NCBI GenBank assembly: GCA_024743175.1
Contig: JANSXA010000004.1
Span: 310,001 to 374,000 of the forward strand
Source of the DNA: Pseudomonadaceae bacterium
GTDB lineage: Bacteria > Pseudomonadota > Gammaproteobacteria > Pseudomonadales > Azotimanducaceae
Length of the DNA: 64,000 nt
Direction: 5' to 3'
Position numbers and translations under genes: made by a program. The notes below the pieces were generated by a model. It ran no database searches and was not told where the DNA came from. It saw only the letters and a program-made list of their open reading frames with translations. Positions within the stretch are counted from its first letter, which is position 1, and each line of letters begins with the position of its first letter. This document shows, one piece after another, positions 8,831-18,810 of this stretch.

Positions 8831-10408
8831 TTGCTACCCCGCCCGCACACATTGGAACTCGATTTGACGAAGGTAAGCATAAAACGCGCGCTGCTCAGCG
8901 TATCTGACAAAACCGGTATTGTGGAACTGGCAGCTGCTCTGAGCGCGGGAGGCGTAAGCCTGCTGTCGACCGGCGGCACCTATAAAATGATTGCAGATGC
9001 TGGCATCGAAGTCTCGGAGGTGTCCGCTTACACGGGCTTTCCGGAAATGATGGACGGCCGTGTAAAAACACTGCACCCCAAGGTGCACGGCGGTATTTTA
9101 GGGCGGCGGGATCTGGACCTGGCGGTCATGCAGGAACACGGTATCGATCCGATTGACCTGGTTGTGGTGAATTTATATCCGTTTGCGCAAACCATCGCAA
9201 AACCCGACTGCAGCGAAGCAGAAGCGATTGAAAACATAGATATCGGTGGCCCGGCCATGTTGCGGTCTGCGGCAAAAAACTTTCAGCACGTCACCGTTGT
9301 TGTCGATCCTGCTGACTACCCGGACCTCAAAACTGATCTGGCTGATGGCCTTTCCCTGCAGCAGCGGCGCGCTTATGCGGTAAAAGCTTATCGTCACACG
9401 GCGCAGTATGACGCAACTGTTGCTGCCTATCTTGGCGCAGATGAGCTCCTGCCAGCTTCTCTCAGTTTGAGTTTCAACAAGTTAAGCGATATGCGTTACG
9501 GCGAGAACCCGCATCAGCAGGCAGCCTTTTATACCGAAGCCCTGACGCCGGCGAGCGGGCAGATTGCCAGTTATGTACAACATCAGGGTAAGGCGCTGTC
9601 ATATAACAATATCGCGGACACGGATGCAGCGCTGGAGTGTGTAAAAGAGTTTTCGCAGCCCGCCTGCGTCATTGTGAAACATGCCAACCCCTGTGGTGTT
9701 GGCGTCGCTGAAAGCATTCAAGAAGCTTACGACAAGGCGTTTGCGACGGATCCAACGTCAGCGTTTGGTGGTATTGTCGCGTTTAACCGGACCCTGGACG
9801 ATGAGACTCTGGCGCAGATTCTGGAGCGGCAGTTTGTTGAAGTGGTGATCGCGCCGGAAGTTACGGATGAAGCTGTAGATGTTGCCAAAGCGAAAAAAAA
9901 TGTGCGGCTGCTCAGTTGCGGTGCGCTGCAGGCGTCGGGTCGACGACTCGACTATAAACGTGTCGGTGGCGGACTGCTGGTGCAGTCGCCTGACAATTTG
10001 TGTCTCGACGACAACGCCCTGGCGGTTGTCACCAGGCAGCAGCCTACCGAGCAACAGATGCAGGATTTGCTGTTTGCCTGGAAGGTGGCCTGGTTTGTGA
10101 AATCCAACGCGATTGTTTACGCACGGCATGGGCAGACTATTGGTGTTGGTGCGGGCCAGATGAGCCGGGTGATCAGCGCAAAAATTGCAGGGTTAAAAGC
10201 GGCTGAAGAAGGTCTGCAGGTCAACGGTGCGGTTATGGCATCGGATGCGTTTTTTCCTTTCCGTGATGGTATTGATGCTGCAGCACAAGCGGGAATCAAA
10301 GCGGTGATTCAACCTGGAGGTTCAATGCGCGATGATGAGGTCATTGCAGCGGCGGATGAGCACGGTCTGGCGATGGTATTTACCGGTGTGCGTCATTTCC
10401 GTCATTAA
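8831..10408 (+). CDS. purH: Bifunctional AICAR transformylase/IMP cyclohydrolase
   Basis: PurH performs the last two steps of de novo IMP synthesis. The N-terminal cyclohydrolase (MGS-like) domain has [16 protein letters not shown] and STGGTYKMI. The C-terminal transformylase domain has the conserved Lys-His pair in [13 protein letters not shown], plus [14 protein letters not shown]. The length of 525 residues is normal. Start choice is uncertain: TTG at 8831 has AGACGGGA in front, while in-frame TTGs at 8852 and 8864 would give an N-terminus closer to E. coli PurH. It is followed by purD, as in Pseudomonas. Confidence 0.94.
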   Translation: MLPRPHTLELDLTKVSIKRALLSVSDKTGIVELAAALSAGGVSLLSTGGTYKMIADAGIEVSEVSAYTGFPEMMDGRVKTLHPKVHGGILGRRDLDLAVMQEHGIDPIDLVVVNLYPFAQTIAKPDCSEAEAIENIDIGGPAMLRSAAKNFQHVTVVVDPADYPDLKTDLADGLSLQQRRAYAVKAYRHTAQYDATVAAYLGADELLPASLSLSFNKLSDMRYGENPHQQAAFYTEALTPASGQIASYVQHQGKALSYNNIADTDAALECVKEFSQPACVIVKHANPCGVGVAESIQEAYDKAFATDPTSAFGGIVAFNRTLDDETLAQILERQFVEVVIAPEVTDEAVDVAKAKKNVRLLSCGALQASGRRLDYKRVGGGLLVQSPDNLCLDDNALAVVTRQQPTEQQMQDLLFAWKVAWFVKSNAIVYARHGQTIGVGAGQMSRVISAKIAGLKAAEEGLQVNGAVMASDAFFPFRDGIDAAAQAGIKAVIQPGGSMRDDEVIAAADEHGLAMVFTGVRHFRH

Positions 10409-10444
10409 TTTAAACGTATCTAAAAATCACCGGGGGGAAAGTCT

Positions 10445-11722
10445 GTGAAAGTTCTGGTCATAGGTTCAGGCGGTCGTGAGCACGCGTTGGCCTGGAAGCT
10501 TAAACAAAGCGAAGGTGTGGAAGAGGTGCTGGTTGCGCCGGGTAATGCAGGTACAGCGCTGGAGCCCGGTGTACGCAATATCGACGTAGCCGGCGAAGAT
10601 ATAGGCGTATTGTTAGAGATAGCTAAGGTTGAAGGCGTAGGGTTCACGGTTGTGGGTCCGGAGGCGCCGCTGGTTGCTGGTGTGTGCGATCTGTTTAATG
10701 CGAACGATATGCCTTGTTTTGGTCCCAGCGCGCAGGCGGCACAGCTTGAAGGCAGCAAAGACTTCAGCAAAGAATTTCTTGTGCGTAACGATATTCCCAC
10801 CGCCGCATACGAAACGTTCAGTGACCTCGATAAAGCCAAGGCATACATTCGTGCTCAGGGCGCGCCGATAGTCGTCAAAGCAGATGGATTGGCTGCAGGT
10901 AAAGGTGTGGTGGTCGCAACCAGCGAAGAACAGGCGCTTGCGGCTGTTGAAGACATGCTCAGCCGTAGTGTATTCGGCGAGGCGGGTGCCACGGTGGTTA
11001 TAGAAGAATTTTTGAGTGGTGAAGAAGCCAGTTTTATCTGCCTGTGTGACGGTACTACCGCGGTTCCTTTCGCCTCTTCACAGGATCACAAAGCCATCTT
11101 TGAGGGTGACAAGGGTCCCAACACGGGTGGTATGGGCGCTTATTCACCGGCGCCGGTTATCGACGATGCGCTGCATGAGCGGATAATGGCGGAAATCATT
11201 GAACCCACTCTTGCAGGCATGGCGGCAGACGGCATTCCCTATGTTGGGTTTCTATATGCCGGTTTGATGATTTCAGCAGAAGGTGACCCTCGGGTGATTG
11301 AGTTTAACTGCCGTTTCGGTGACCCGGAAGCTCAGCCGGTCATGATGCGCCTGCAATCGGATCTGCTCGCCGCTTGTCAGGCTGCTCTCGCTGGAGAGCT
11401 GGCACACTTTAACCTCAGCTTTGACCCTCGTGTGGCGTTAGGCGTGGTTATGGCTGCCGGAGGTTACCCGGGGAGTTATAAAACGGGTGATCCCATCAGC
11501 GGGTTGCATAAAGACCTCCTGGACACCAAGGTGTTTCACGCCGGTACCTGCCTGGAGGAGGATCAGGTTGTCACTAACGGGGGCCGTGTGCTGTGCGTTG
11601 TTGGTATGGGCGAGACTGTGGCCAATGCGCGGGCACGCGCTTACGAGCGGATTGAGCTTATCGGTTGGCGTGACCGGTATTTCCGCAAAGATATTGGTTA
11701 TCGCGCGCTGGAACGAGACTAG
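10445..11722 (+). CDS. purD: Phosphoribosylamine-glycine ligase
   Basis: PurD is an ATP-grasp enzyme making glycinamide ribonucleotide, the second step of purine synthesis. The 425 residues include VIGSGGREHALAWKL at the N-terminus, the ATP-grasp segment PIVVKADGLAAGKGVVVA, EEFLSGEEASF, GPNTGGMGAYSPAP and the metal-binding IEFNCRFGDPEAQ. It starts with GTG behind a strong GGGGGGAAA ribosome site. It lies 36 bases after purH, which suggests one operon. Confidence 0.95.
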   Translation: MKVLVIGSGGREHALAWKLKQSEGVEEVLVAPGNAGTALEPGVRNIDVAGEDIGVLLEIAKVEGVGFTVVGPEAPLVAGVCDLFNANDMPCFGPSAQAAQLEGSKDFSKEFLVRNDIPTAAYETFSDLDKAKAYIRAQGAPIVVKADGLAAGKGVVVATSEEQALAAVEDMLSRSVFGEAGATVVIEEFLSGEEASFICLCDGTTAVPFASSQDHKAIFEGDKGPNTGGMGAYSPAPVIDDALHERIMAEIIEPTLAGMAADGIPYVGFLYAGLMISAEGDPRVIEFNCRFGDPEAQPVMMRLQSDLLAACQAALAGELAHFNLSFDPRVALGVVMAAGGYPGSYKTGDPISGLHKDLLDTKVFHAGTCLEEDQVVTNGGRVLCVVGMGETVANARARAYERIELIGWRDRYFRKDIGYRALERD

Positions 11723-11780
11723 ATCCCTCAACAACTATTGTTGATGGCTGCTGAGCGGGTAGCAGCCGCTGCTGCAAGCT

Positions 11781-12695
11781 GTGGCTATGTTAGTGCAGCA
11801 GTTTTTACGCATCCCGGAATTCGAACAAACGTCGAAAGCTGAAATTCAGGCGCTGGTTCAGCGTGTACGGGTGTTGTGTCTGCCTGCGCAACGATGGTTA
11901 CTGCGTGATGGTAGAAAACTGGATGCGTTTCTTTATCTGCTGCACGGGTCGATTTCTATTGAAGGTGCCCACCGGGTCGCCAGCAATCACGGGCCTCTAC
12001 GTCATTTTTATCCAGGTGGCACCAATATCCGAACCGAAACGCCTGCTCAGGTTCTGTGGGTAGATTCTGCGCAGCACGAGTTCCTCAGCCGATGTGCCCA
12101 GGATACACAAACAGTCAAAGAGCTCGCCGATGCCCGCTGGCTGGAGCGTTTTCTGAACTCGCAGATGATGCAGCGGGTGCAGCCGGATCATTGGCGCCAG
12201 ATGGTCCAGTCTTTTCGACCGCAACACTACCGAGCAGGTGAGACTGTTATTAAAAAGGGCGCCAGGGGTGACGTTTGTTTTGTTATCCAACAGGGCCACG
12301 CTGTGGTGCACGACGGTGCACGCACCTTGTGTCATCTTGGCCCCGGCGATTTTTTTGGCGAAGACGCGCTGGTCACGGGTGGCTGTCGAAACGCTTCAGT
12401 GACAGCACTACAACCGGCAATTGTCCAATGTATTGAAAGGCAGGTGTTCAGCCGTTTGTTGCTGGAGCAGGTGATCGAGTTTGTTGCTGTGCATGACGAT
12501 GGCGAGCAACTGAATCTGTCGGATGGTTGCGGCTCGGCTGGTGGCGTAGCGCTGGTGGATCTCCGGGATCATATTCAGCAGCTGGATGGCCGGCAGAAGT
12601 ACTATGTGGGTGGAGGTACCCGACCCCAGCGGGCGCTGGCTGCTTTATTGCTCATACAGCAGGGTTTTACCGCGTTTCCTCTGGCGCAGGATTGA
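11781..12695 (+). CDS. Cyclic-nucleotide-binding-domain protein with degenerate rhodanese tail
   Basis: The 304-residue protein has two cyclic-nucleotide-binding folds: a divergent one (about 1-105) and a clearer one (about 125-235). The second has a phosphate-cassette-like stretch GDFFGEDALVTGGCRNA with the Arg in the expected place. There is no helix-turn-helix after it, so it is not a Crp-type regulator. The last 55 residues resemble the end of a rhodanese domain (YYVGGGTRPQRALAALLL), but the catalytic Cys is replaced by Gly. The likely role is an intracellular sensor without sulfurtransferase activity. GTG at 11781 or ATG at 11787 is the start. It converges on the AAA ATPase gene. Confidence 0.72.
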   Translation: MAMLVQQFLRIPEFEQTSKAEIQALVQRVRVLCLPAQRWLLRDGRKLDAFLYLLHGSISIEGAHRVASNHGPLRHFYPGGTNIRTETPAQVLWVDSAQHEFLSRCAQDTQTVKELADARWLERFLNSQMMQRVQPDHWRQMVQSFRPQHYRAGETVIKKGARGDVCFVIQQGHAVVHDGARTLCHLGPGDFFGEDALVTGGCRNASVTALQPAIVQCIERQVFSRLLLEQVIEFVAVHDDGEQLNLSDGCGSAGGVALVDLRDHIQQLDGRQKYYVGGGTRPQRALAALLLIQQGFTAFPLAQD

Positions 12696-12717
12696 CCGGC
12701 GATGTGGAGGGTCAAGG

Positions 12718-14193
12718 TTAAGCGGGAATAGTACGGTCTTTTGCCCACGCGCGCAGCGACTGTATGCTTTCACCGCGCAGCACGGATATCGGGTATGTGC
12801 GATCCAGGGCGGAAATAATGTCAGCCTGGGTAATTTTGCCGTCGCGCGCAGCGGCCAGGTATCTGGCCGAGACTATGGCCTCTTCAATTTCAGCGCCGGT
12901 GAAATCTTGAGCGCTCTGCGACAGATCAGGCAGATCGAAATCAGCGGGATCAAGGTCGCGTTTAGCCAGGTGGATGCGGAATATTTCCCGGCGTATTTCC
13001 GCATCGGGCAAATCAACAAAAAACACTTCGTCCAACCGTCCTTTGCGCAGCAGTTCTGGTGGCAGTCCAGTGATATCGTTAGAGGTTGCTACGATAAATA
13101 CCGCGTTTTTGTTCTCAGCCATCCAGGTCAGCAGAGTGCCCAGAATGCGCTGTGAAGTAGCATTGTCGCTCTGCCCGGTCGCCAGACCTTTTTCGATCTC
13201 GTCCATCCACAACACACACGGTGCCATCAGCTCGGCCTGTTTCAGGGAGTTGCGCAGGTTGCGTTCAGTCTCACCAAAATATTTATTATACAGGGTGCCA
13301 AAATCAAGGCGTAACAAGGGGATGGACCAGAAACCGGCGACAGCTTTTGCCGCCAGACTTTTGCCGCCGCCCTGAACCCCTAGAAGCATTACGCCTTTGG
13401 GGCGATCAGCCTGATTTTCCAGCAGCGCATCGCGCCGCAGCTTAAGCCACTGTTTCAGGTTGGTTAAGCCCGCTACGTTCGAGAATCGTTCGGTGTCGTA
13501 TTCAAAGTGCAGGACGCCTTCACCGTCCATCAGATCAAATTTAAGTTTATTGATCGCCGGAATATCAGAATCTGTGATGGCACCATCGCCGAACACCGCG
13601 TGGCGGATCAGCACCTGGGCATCCGCGTGGGAGACACCACGCAGATTGGCAATCAGCTTTTTCAAGGTGCGGCTGTCTGTGCGGACTTTCTGGCCACGGT
13701 TCTGCTCTGCCCATTCCTGCGCCTGACTGCGTACCATAGCCATCAGTTCTTCATCACTGGGCAGGCGCAGCGTCAGGTTGGCTGACATGCGCGAGATTTC
13801 GGCCGGAATATCCAGTTTATGGCTGACCAGCACAACCGTGTTCTGGTTGGTGTCGTAGTTCAGACCAATATCTTTAAGGTAGCGGATATTTTTTGGTTCG
13901 CTGTTCAGATACGGATGAAAATCGCACAATACATAAACCCCTGGCCCTGGTTGTTCCGCGATGTGTTTCAGTACTTCTTCCGGGTCCGTGAGATCTGCAT
14001 CGCTGTTATCCGGGCGAGCCCCAAAGCCGCCAAGTTGCAGACCTTTAGTGACGCTCCATTCATTGAAGCTCAGTCCACGCTGAATGGCACTTTGCAGCAA
14101 CAGCGCAAGCACCCGACGTTCGTCAGGAGATTCGATGCCGATAATGGGAATTTTGGCATCAAGCAGAACAGCAAGGTCTTTAGTGTCAGCCAT
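12718..14193 (-). CDS. Ycf46-like AAA-family ATPase
   Basis: This 491-residue protein has an N-terminal region of about 230 residues followed by an AAA+ module. Visible motifs are Walker A (GVQGGGKSLAAKAVAG), Walker B (VLWMDEIEKGL), sensor 1 (VFIVATSNDI), the arginine-finger region (LLRKGRLDEVFF) and a C-terminal lid (DFTGAEIEEAIVSARYLA). This layout matches the Ycf46/FtsH-like group of soluble AAA proteins, which lack the membrane anchor and the zinc protease domain. Its function in bacteria is poorly known. It is divergent from coq7 with about 110 bases between the starts. Confidence 0.85.
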   Translation of the reverse strand: MADTKDLAVLLDAKIPIIGIESPDERRVLALLLQSAIQRGLSFNEWSVTKGLQLGGFGARPDNSDADLTDPEEVLKHIAEQPGPGVYVLCDFHPYLNSEPKNIRYLKDIGLNYDTNQNTVVLVSHKLDIPAEISRMSANLTLRLPSDEELMAMVRSQAQEWAEQNRGQKVRTDSRTLKKLIANLRGVSHADAQVLIRHAVFGDGAITDSDIPAINKLKFDLMDGEGVLHFEYDTERFSNVAGLTNLKQWLKLRRDALLENQADRPKGVMLLGVQGGGKSLAAKAVAGFWSIPLLRLDFGTLYNKYFGETERNLRNSLKQAELMAPCVLWMDEIEKGLATGQSDNATSQRILGTLLTWMAENKNAVFIVATSNDITGLPPELLRKGRLDEVFFVDLPDAEIRREIFRIHLAKRDLDPADFDLPDLSQSAQDFTGAEIEEAIVSARYLAAARDGKITQADIISALDRTYPISVLRGESIQSLRAWAKDRTIPA

Positions 14194-14307
14194 TTCTGGA
14201 ATCTGAAAAATGAGCTTGAATTATAGAGAAAGAGATTGGATCTGGTGGGGAGATGTGTCGCAAAACCCCTGTTAAACTAGGCTGCCTTAAGTTTAGTAAA
14301 TGATGTC

Positions 14308-14937
14308 ATGTCGGAACCCGTCGACAATTTAGTTCTTGGACTCGATCGAGCCCTGCGCACCCTGTCCGGCGCTTACAACGCACAGCGACCAAATCCAGGG
14401 GTAGATGCGGCGCAACAGGACCTTGATGAGACCCAGCGTAAACATGCCGCAGGTCTCATGCGGGTCAATCACACGGGTGAGATCTGCGCTCAGGCGTTGT
14501 ATGAAGGCCAGGCGCTGACTGCGAAGTCGGATGACGCCCGCAAAACCCTTCTGCAGGCCGCCTCAGAAGAGCGCGATCATCTGGCCTGGTGTCGAAGTCG
14601 CCTGGATGAACTGGACGGCAAACCCAGTTTGCTGGCGCCACTGTTTTACGGTGCCTCATATGCCATGGGTGCTCTGACAGGCCTTGCCGGTGACAAAGTC
14701 AGTCTGGGCTTTGTTGAAGCAACTGAAGACCAGGTGGTGGCACATCTGGATCGACATCTGGAAGAACTGCCTGCTGAGGATCATAAAAGTCGGGCAATTC
14801 TTGATCAGATGCGTGAGGACGAAGCGATACATGGAGAGCACGCGCTTGAACAGGGCGGCGAGGCCTTCCCTGAACCGGTTAAACAGGCCATGGCATTGAT
14901 CTCAAACCTGATGACCCGCACCACCTATCGAATCTGA
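14308..14937 (+). CDS. coq7: Ubiquinone biosynthesis hydroxylase (DMQ hydroxylase)
   Basis: Coq7/UbiF-type di-iron monooxygenase, which adds the last hydroxyl group to the ubiquinone ring. The 209 residues contain the carboxylate/His iron ligands in ordered pairs: [40 protein letters not shown] and [11 protein letters not shown]. Gammaproteobacteria usually have either this or the flavin enzyme UbiF, and its presence fits Pseudomonas-like lineages. It converges on the OsmC gene with 20 bases between stops. In Pseudomonas I recall speD between these two genes; it is not here. Confidence 0.93.
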   Translation: MSEPVDNLVLGLDRALRTLSGAYNAQRPNPGVDAAQQDLDETQRKHAAGLMRVNHTGEICAQALYEGQALTAKSDDARKTLLQAASEERDHLAWCRSRLDELDGKPSLLAPLFYGASYAMGALTGLAGDKVSLGFVEATEDQVVAHLDRHLEELPAEDHKSRAILDQMREDEAIHGEHALEQGGEAFPEPVKQAMALISNLMTRTTYRI

Positions 14938-14957
14938 GCCGAAGGTGACCCTTTAGC

Positions 14958-15389
14958 TCATACTTCCGCGTCCACCTGCTGAATGTCAAAGCTGTGGGTA
15001 ATGTCCACGCCGGCACGCTGCAACATGATCGAGGCAGAACAGTACTTTTCTGCCGTCAGCGCAATTGCCCGCTCCACTCGCCCCGGGTCCAGCTTGTCAC
15101 CTTCAATGACAAAGTGAATGTGGATGGTTTCAAAAACCTGTGGGATGTCATCCGCCCGTTTTGCTGTGATCTCGGTCACACAATTGGTCACTTTCTGACG
15201 GGATTTGCGCAATATACTCACCACATCAAAAGATGTGCATCCGCCAACGCCCATCAGCATGAGCTCCATGGGGCGAACGCCCAGATTTTCACCGCCGGAA
15301 TCGGCTGGACCATCAATAGATACTTCGTGTCCAGAGTCCGCTGTCGCGGTGAAATGGACGTTGTTCTGCCATTGTATTTTTGTGTGCAT
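14958..15389 (-). CDS. OsmC/Ohr family protein (YhfA type)
   Basis: This 143-residue OsmC-fold protein has its two conserved cysteines in MGVGGCTSFDVVSIL and EKYCSASIML, the pair that reduces organic peroxides in studied members. The sequence (starting MHTKIQWQNNVHFTA and containing RPMELMLMGVGGC) is closest to the YhfA subgroup, often found beside crp. It lies divergent from crp with about 170 bases between the starts, the same neighbourhood as in Pseudomonas and Enterobacteriaceae. Confidence 0.87.
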   Translation of the reverse strand: MHTKIQWQNNVHFTATADSGHEVSIDGPADSGGENLGVRPMELMLMGVGGCTSFDVVSILRKSRQKVTNCVTEITAKRADDIPQVFETIHIHFVIEGDKLDPGRVERAIALTAEKYCSASIMLQRAGVDITHSFDIQQVDAEV

Positions 15390-15562
15390 GTAACGGTTTT
15401 CGGTGTTCAGGTTTGTAAAGACGAGACATTTTCGAGGAAAAACCAGTGAACTGCGACCGTTTAGAGTGTGAAAAAGTGCCGTTTGTCGACCGTGTCTCGT
15501 AACACATCACATTTCTCACCTAGTATTTAAATCACGCACAGTGTTACGAAGGAGCGCAACCG

Positions 15563-16252
15563 ATGCTAGCAACCAAAAACAATCAAATGGGCCGACCGCT
15601 TACCGCTAAGGGATTTCAAATGAATTTGAATGCCGAGGCCAGCAATACGCATCTTGATGCGTTTCTCGCTGCGGCTCACCGCCGTAAATATCCCGCTAAA
15701 AGTACTCTGATTTATGCAGGGGACAAAAGTGACTCTATTTATTTCATCCTTAAAGGTTCTGTTACCGTGCTTGTTGAAGATGAGTCTGGTAGAGAAATTA
15801 TTGTCGCTTACCTGAACAAGGGTGACTTTTTTGGTGAGATGCCTTTATTTGTAGATGACACGCCACGATCCGCCTGGGTGAAAGCTAAAAGCGAATGTGA
15901 AGTGGCTGAGCTGTCTTATAACAAGTTTAAAGAGCTGGCGGAACGTCATACAGATCTGCTTTATGCGGTCGGTAAACAGATGGCGGAACGCCTGAATAAG
16001 ACCACACAGAAGGTCAGTGACCTTGCGTTCCTGGACGTTACCGGTCGCGTTGCACGAACTCTGTTAGAGCTGACCAAGCAGCCCGATGCAATGACCCATC
16101 CAGATGGCATGCAGATCAAGATTACCCGTCAGGAGATCGGTCGTATTGTCGGCTGCTCCCGTGAGATGGTTGGTAGAGTATTGAAAACACTGGTCGATCA
16201 GGGACTGGTCTCCGTGAAAGGTAAGACCATGGTGGTCTATGGGACCCGTTAG
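15563..16252 (+). CDS. crp: cAMP receptor protein (Crp/Vfr)
   Basis: Global cAMP-responsive transcription regulator of 229 residues. The cAMP pocket shows [10 protein letters not shown] followed by PRSAWVKA, carrying the Arg and Ser that contact cAMP. The C-terminal winged helix has [20 protein letters not shown], the recognition helix. The N-terminus is about 20 residues longer than Vfr or E. coli CRP, with a second Met at MNLNAEAS; the upstream ATG is preferred because of a strong AAGGAG eight bases before it. It is followed by a 9-bp stem-loop and then a strong terminator before convergent trpC. Confidence 0.94.
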   Translation: MLATKNNQMGRPLTAKGFQMNLNAEASNTHLDAFLAAAHRRKYPAKSTLIYAGDKSDSIYFILKGSVTVLVEDESGREIIVAYLNKGDFFGEMPLFVDDTPRSAWVKAKSECEVAELSYNKFKELAERHTDLLYAVGKQMAERLNKTTQKVSDLAFLDVTGRVARTLLELTKQPDAMTHPDGMQIKITRQEIGRIVGCSREMVGRVLKTLVDQGLVSVKGKTMVVYGTR

Positions 16253-16294
16253 GGACTGAAAACCAGAAAAGAGTTACACACGGATGTGTATAGG

Positions 16295-16316
16295 GTGAGT
16301 CGCTGACGCGACTCAC
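16295..16316 (+). other. Perfect stem-loop in the crp 3' untranslated region
   Basis: A nine-base stem (GTGAGTCGC at 16295-16303 with its exact complement at 16308-16316) closes a TGAC tetraloop. It is not followed by a T-run, so it is not an intrinsic terminator by itself. It may protect the crp mRNA 3' end or mark a small RNA. Confidence 0.5.
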
Positions 16317-16357
16317 TGGAGTAAAAGTCAAACTCGAAAGGGATGGCTATTTACGCA

Positions 16358-16385
16358 GAAAAGGGCTCAATTGAGCCCTTTTTCT
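16358..16385 (+). terminator. Intrinsic terminator after crp
   Basis: A perfect 20-base palindrome (AAGGGCTCAA at 16361-16370 and its complement at 16371-16380) is flanked by an A-rich left arm and followed by TTTCTTT on the plus strand. It would end crp transcription. On the minus strand the T-run is shorter, so termination of trpC there may be weaker. Confidence 0.85.
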
Positions 16386-16406
16386 TTGCCTGGAAGTTGC
16401 CGCTGG

Positions 16407-17195
16407 TTAGAAAAACAAATCGCTGAGCGCCTGGCCCGGGTCATCTGCCCGCATGAAGGTTTCACCAACAAGAAAACAGTACACGCCGTGCTCGTTCATC
16501 AGGCTGATGTCATCTCTGGTGCTAATACCGCTCTCGGTCACCACAGTAATGTTTTCCGGTATGTGTGGCAGCAGGTCAGTAGTGTGGGTAAGAGACGTTT
16601 CAAAGGTTTTCAGGTTTCTGTTGTTGATACCAATAAGAGCCGGCTGCAGGCTTAATGCGGCCTGTAGTTCGCTGAGGTTGTGCACCTCAATCAATACATC
16701 CAGACCAATGCCTTTTGCAGTTTGATTAAGCACTGTCAGCTGCATGATGTTCAGCGCCGATGCGATCAACAGAATGCAGTCAGCACCCAGGGCTTTGGCC
16801 TCGTACACCTGATATTCGTCGACGGTGAAGTCTTTACGGATGACAGGCAGGTCGGTAATTTCCCGGACGGCCTGCAGATACTGGTCGCTGCCCTGGAAGT
16901 AAGTTTCGTCAGTGAGTACAGACAGGCAGGTTGCACCGTTCCTGGTGTAGCTTTCAGCGATGGCCACCGGATCAAAATTCTCGCGGATAACGCCTTTAGA
17001 GGGAGACGCTTTCTTAATCTCGGCAATCACGCCAGGTTTTTTCTGTTCGGCGGCTTGTTGCAAAGCTGCACAGAAGCCACGTGCAGGTTTGACCTGTTCA
17101 CTTTGCTTTTGCAGCTCCGCTAAGGAAAGTTGTTGCTTGCGCTGGGCAACCTCCTGGTGTTTGGTGGCGATAATAGTGTCGAGAATAGTGCTCAT
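16407..17195 (-). CDS. trpC: Indole-3-glycerol phosphate synthase
   Basis: Fourth enzyme of tryptophan synthesis, a TIM barrel of 262 residues. Motifs include [15 protein letters not shown] (catalytic Lys and phosphate site), [33 protein letters not shown] and [11 protein letters not shown], plus VTESGIST near the end. It is monofunctional, without a fused TrpF domain. The start overlaps the trpD stop by four bases (ATGA), the usual sign of coupled translation in the trpGDC cluster. Convergent with crp. Confidence 0.95.
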   Translation of the reverse strand: MSTILDTIIATKHQEVAQRKQQLSLAELQKQSEQVKPARGFCAALQQAAEQKKPGVIAEIKKASPSKGVIRENFDPVAIAESYTRNGATCLSVLTDETYFQGSDQYLQAVREITDLPVIRKDFTVDEYQVYEAKALGADCILLIASALNIMQLTVLNQTAKGIGLDVLIEVHNLSELQAALSLQPALIGINNRNLKTFETSLTHTTDLLPHIPENITVVTESGISTRDDISLMNEHGVYCFLVGETFMRADDPGQALSDLFF

Positions 17196-18223
17196 TGTTC
17201 AGTCATCATGCGGGTAACTCTGACCATTTCGTCAAACCGCTCTTTTGCGAGCCCTGCGGCTATTGCATCCTGAGCCATCAGAACACCATTTTTCAAAGAA
17301 GTAGCAACACCTGAGACGTAAATTGCGGCGCCCGCATTTAAACTGACGATATCAGCGGCCGCAGAGTCTGCGGAAGATATGGATTGTTTGACTAAAGCCA
17401 GGCTGCTTTCTGTGGAGTCCGCGCATAGTTCATTAACGGTAGCCGCAGAGATGCGTTCCAGGCCAAAGTCTTCAGGTGTGATTTCGTATTGCTCGATAGT
17501 GCCGTTACGTAACTCGACCACCGAAGTGGGTGCGTCCAGGCGTATTTCATCAAGTCCGTGGCTGTGCACAATCATGGCGTGTTCAGTGCCGAGCAGATCC
17601 AGCACCTGTGCCATGCGTGTCTGCCACTGGCTGTCAAAAACACCAATCACCTGACGTTTAGCGCCGGCGGGATTTGTCATTGGACCTAACACATTCATCA
17701 TGGTGCGAACACCAATCTCCTGTCTTACCGGACCGGCAAAACGCATGGCGCTATGATGTGCCTGAGCGAACATGAAACCTACACCCACATCCAGAATGCA
17801 GGTTGCAATCTGTTCTGGTGATAATGTCAGAGTGACGCCGGCAGCCTCAAGGACGTCAGCGCTGCCGCAGAAGCTGGTCATTTTTCGGTTGCCATGTTTT
17901 GCGACCTTGGCGCCTGCCGCTGCAGCCACAAACGCAGCAGCAGTGGAAATGTTGAACAGCTTGCTGCCACTGCCACCGGTACCGCAGGTGTCCACCAGGT
18001 TCGGGTGGCTGACGTTTACTTTGGTTGACAGGTTGCGCATGGTCAGTGCCGCCCCTGCCAGTTCCTCGGCAGTTTCCCCTTTGAGACGCATCCCTACCAG
18101 AAAAGCACCAATCTGCGCAGGTGTGGCCTCACCTGTCATGATGATATGAAAGACTTCCGCCGTGGCGTCCTGATCAAGATCCTGTCCAGTGACAATTTTT
18201 TCCAGCGCCTGATTCAGATTCAT
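17192..18223 (-). CDS. trpD: Anthranilate phosphoribosyltransferase
   Basis: Second enzyme of tryptophan synthesis, attaching phosphoribose to anthranilate. The 343 residues show [18 protein letters not shown] (PRPP binding), [31 protein letters not shown] and [15 protein letters not shown] (anthranilate sites). Four-base overlaps tie it to trpG upstream and trpC downstream. Confidence 0.95.
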   Translation of the reverse strand: MNLNQALEKIVTGQDLDQDATAEVFHIIMTGEATPAQIGAFLVGMRLKGETAEELAGAALTMRNLSTKVNVSHPNLVDTCGTGGSGSKLFNISTAAAFVAAAAGAKVAKHGNRKMTSFCGSADVLEAAGVTLTLSPEQIATCILDVGVGFMFAQAHHSAMRFAGPVRQEIGVRTMMNVLGPMTNPAGAKRQVIGVFDSQWQTRMAQVLDLLGTEHAMIVHSHGLDEIRLDAPTSVVELRNGTIEQYEITPEDFGLERISAATVNELCADSTESSLALVKQSISSADSAAADIVSLNAGAAIYVSGVATSLKNGVLMAQDAIAAGLAKERFDEMVRVTRMMTEQ

Positions 18224-18810
18224 GATTTCGACCCGTCTGATTGCAGAAAGTTGTTAAGCAGGTCATGCCCACTTTTGGTCATGATTGACTCGGGATGAAA
18301 CTGTACACCCTCTATTGCCAATGTTTTATGCCGGAACCCCATGATTTCATGAAACGCGCCGTCTTTTTCGGTCCAGGCGGTCAGCTCAAGACAGTCCGGC
18401 AGAGAATCGTTTTTTACAATCAGTGAATGATAGCGTGTGGCGTCGAAGGGGTTGGGTAAATCTTTAAAAACCCCTGTGCCGTTGTGATGAATCATTGAGA
18501 TTTTGCCGTGCATGACATCTTCAGCTCGCACCACCTCGCCACCAAAAGCCTGACCTATACTCTGGTGCCCGAGGCAAACGCCCAGTAGAGGGATTTTGCC
18601 AGCAAAGGTGTTGACGACCTCCAGTGAAATGCCGGCTTCGTTAGGTGTGCAGGGTCCTGGCGAGATGACAATCTTTTCTGGCGCCAGTTTTTTGATTTCT
18701 GCAATACTGATTTCATCATTGCGGAAAACTTCGACCGTAGCGCCCAGTTCGCTCAAATACTGGACGATGTTGTAGGTGAAGGAATCGTAGTTGTCGATCA
18801 TGAGGATCAT
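18220..18810 (-). CDS. trpG: Anthranilate synthase component II (glutamine amidotransferase)
   Basis: TrpG supplies ammonia from glutamine to TrpE. It starts [19 protein letters not shown] and has the oxyanion-hole [12 protein letters not shown], the nucleophile elbow [17 protein letters not shown] and the His-Glu pair in [11 protein letters not shown], so the triad is complete. It may also serve folate synthesis as PabA. Its ATG overlaps the stop codon of the ion-channel gene by one base (TGATG), an unusual coupling. Confidence 0.95.
   Translation of the reverse strand: MILMIDNYDSFTYNIVQYLSELGATVEVFRNDEISIAEIKKLAPEKIVISPGPCTPNEAGISLEVVNTFAGKIPLLGVCLGHQSIGQAFGGEVVRAEDVMHGKISMIHHNGTGVFKDLPNPFDATRYHSLIVKNDSLPDCLELTAWTEKDGAFHEIMGFRHKTLAIEGVQFHPESIMTKSGHDLLNNFLQSDGSKS

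Noticed and set aside
12586-13155. 189-codon plus-strand frame over the end of the AAA ATPase gene
   Set aside because: It overlaps two well-supported genes and has no recognisable domain.
15390-15562. Possible CRP autoregulation site upstream of crp (TCACA half-site near 15507)
   Set aside because: The partner half-site TGTGA is absent at the required six-base spacing.
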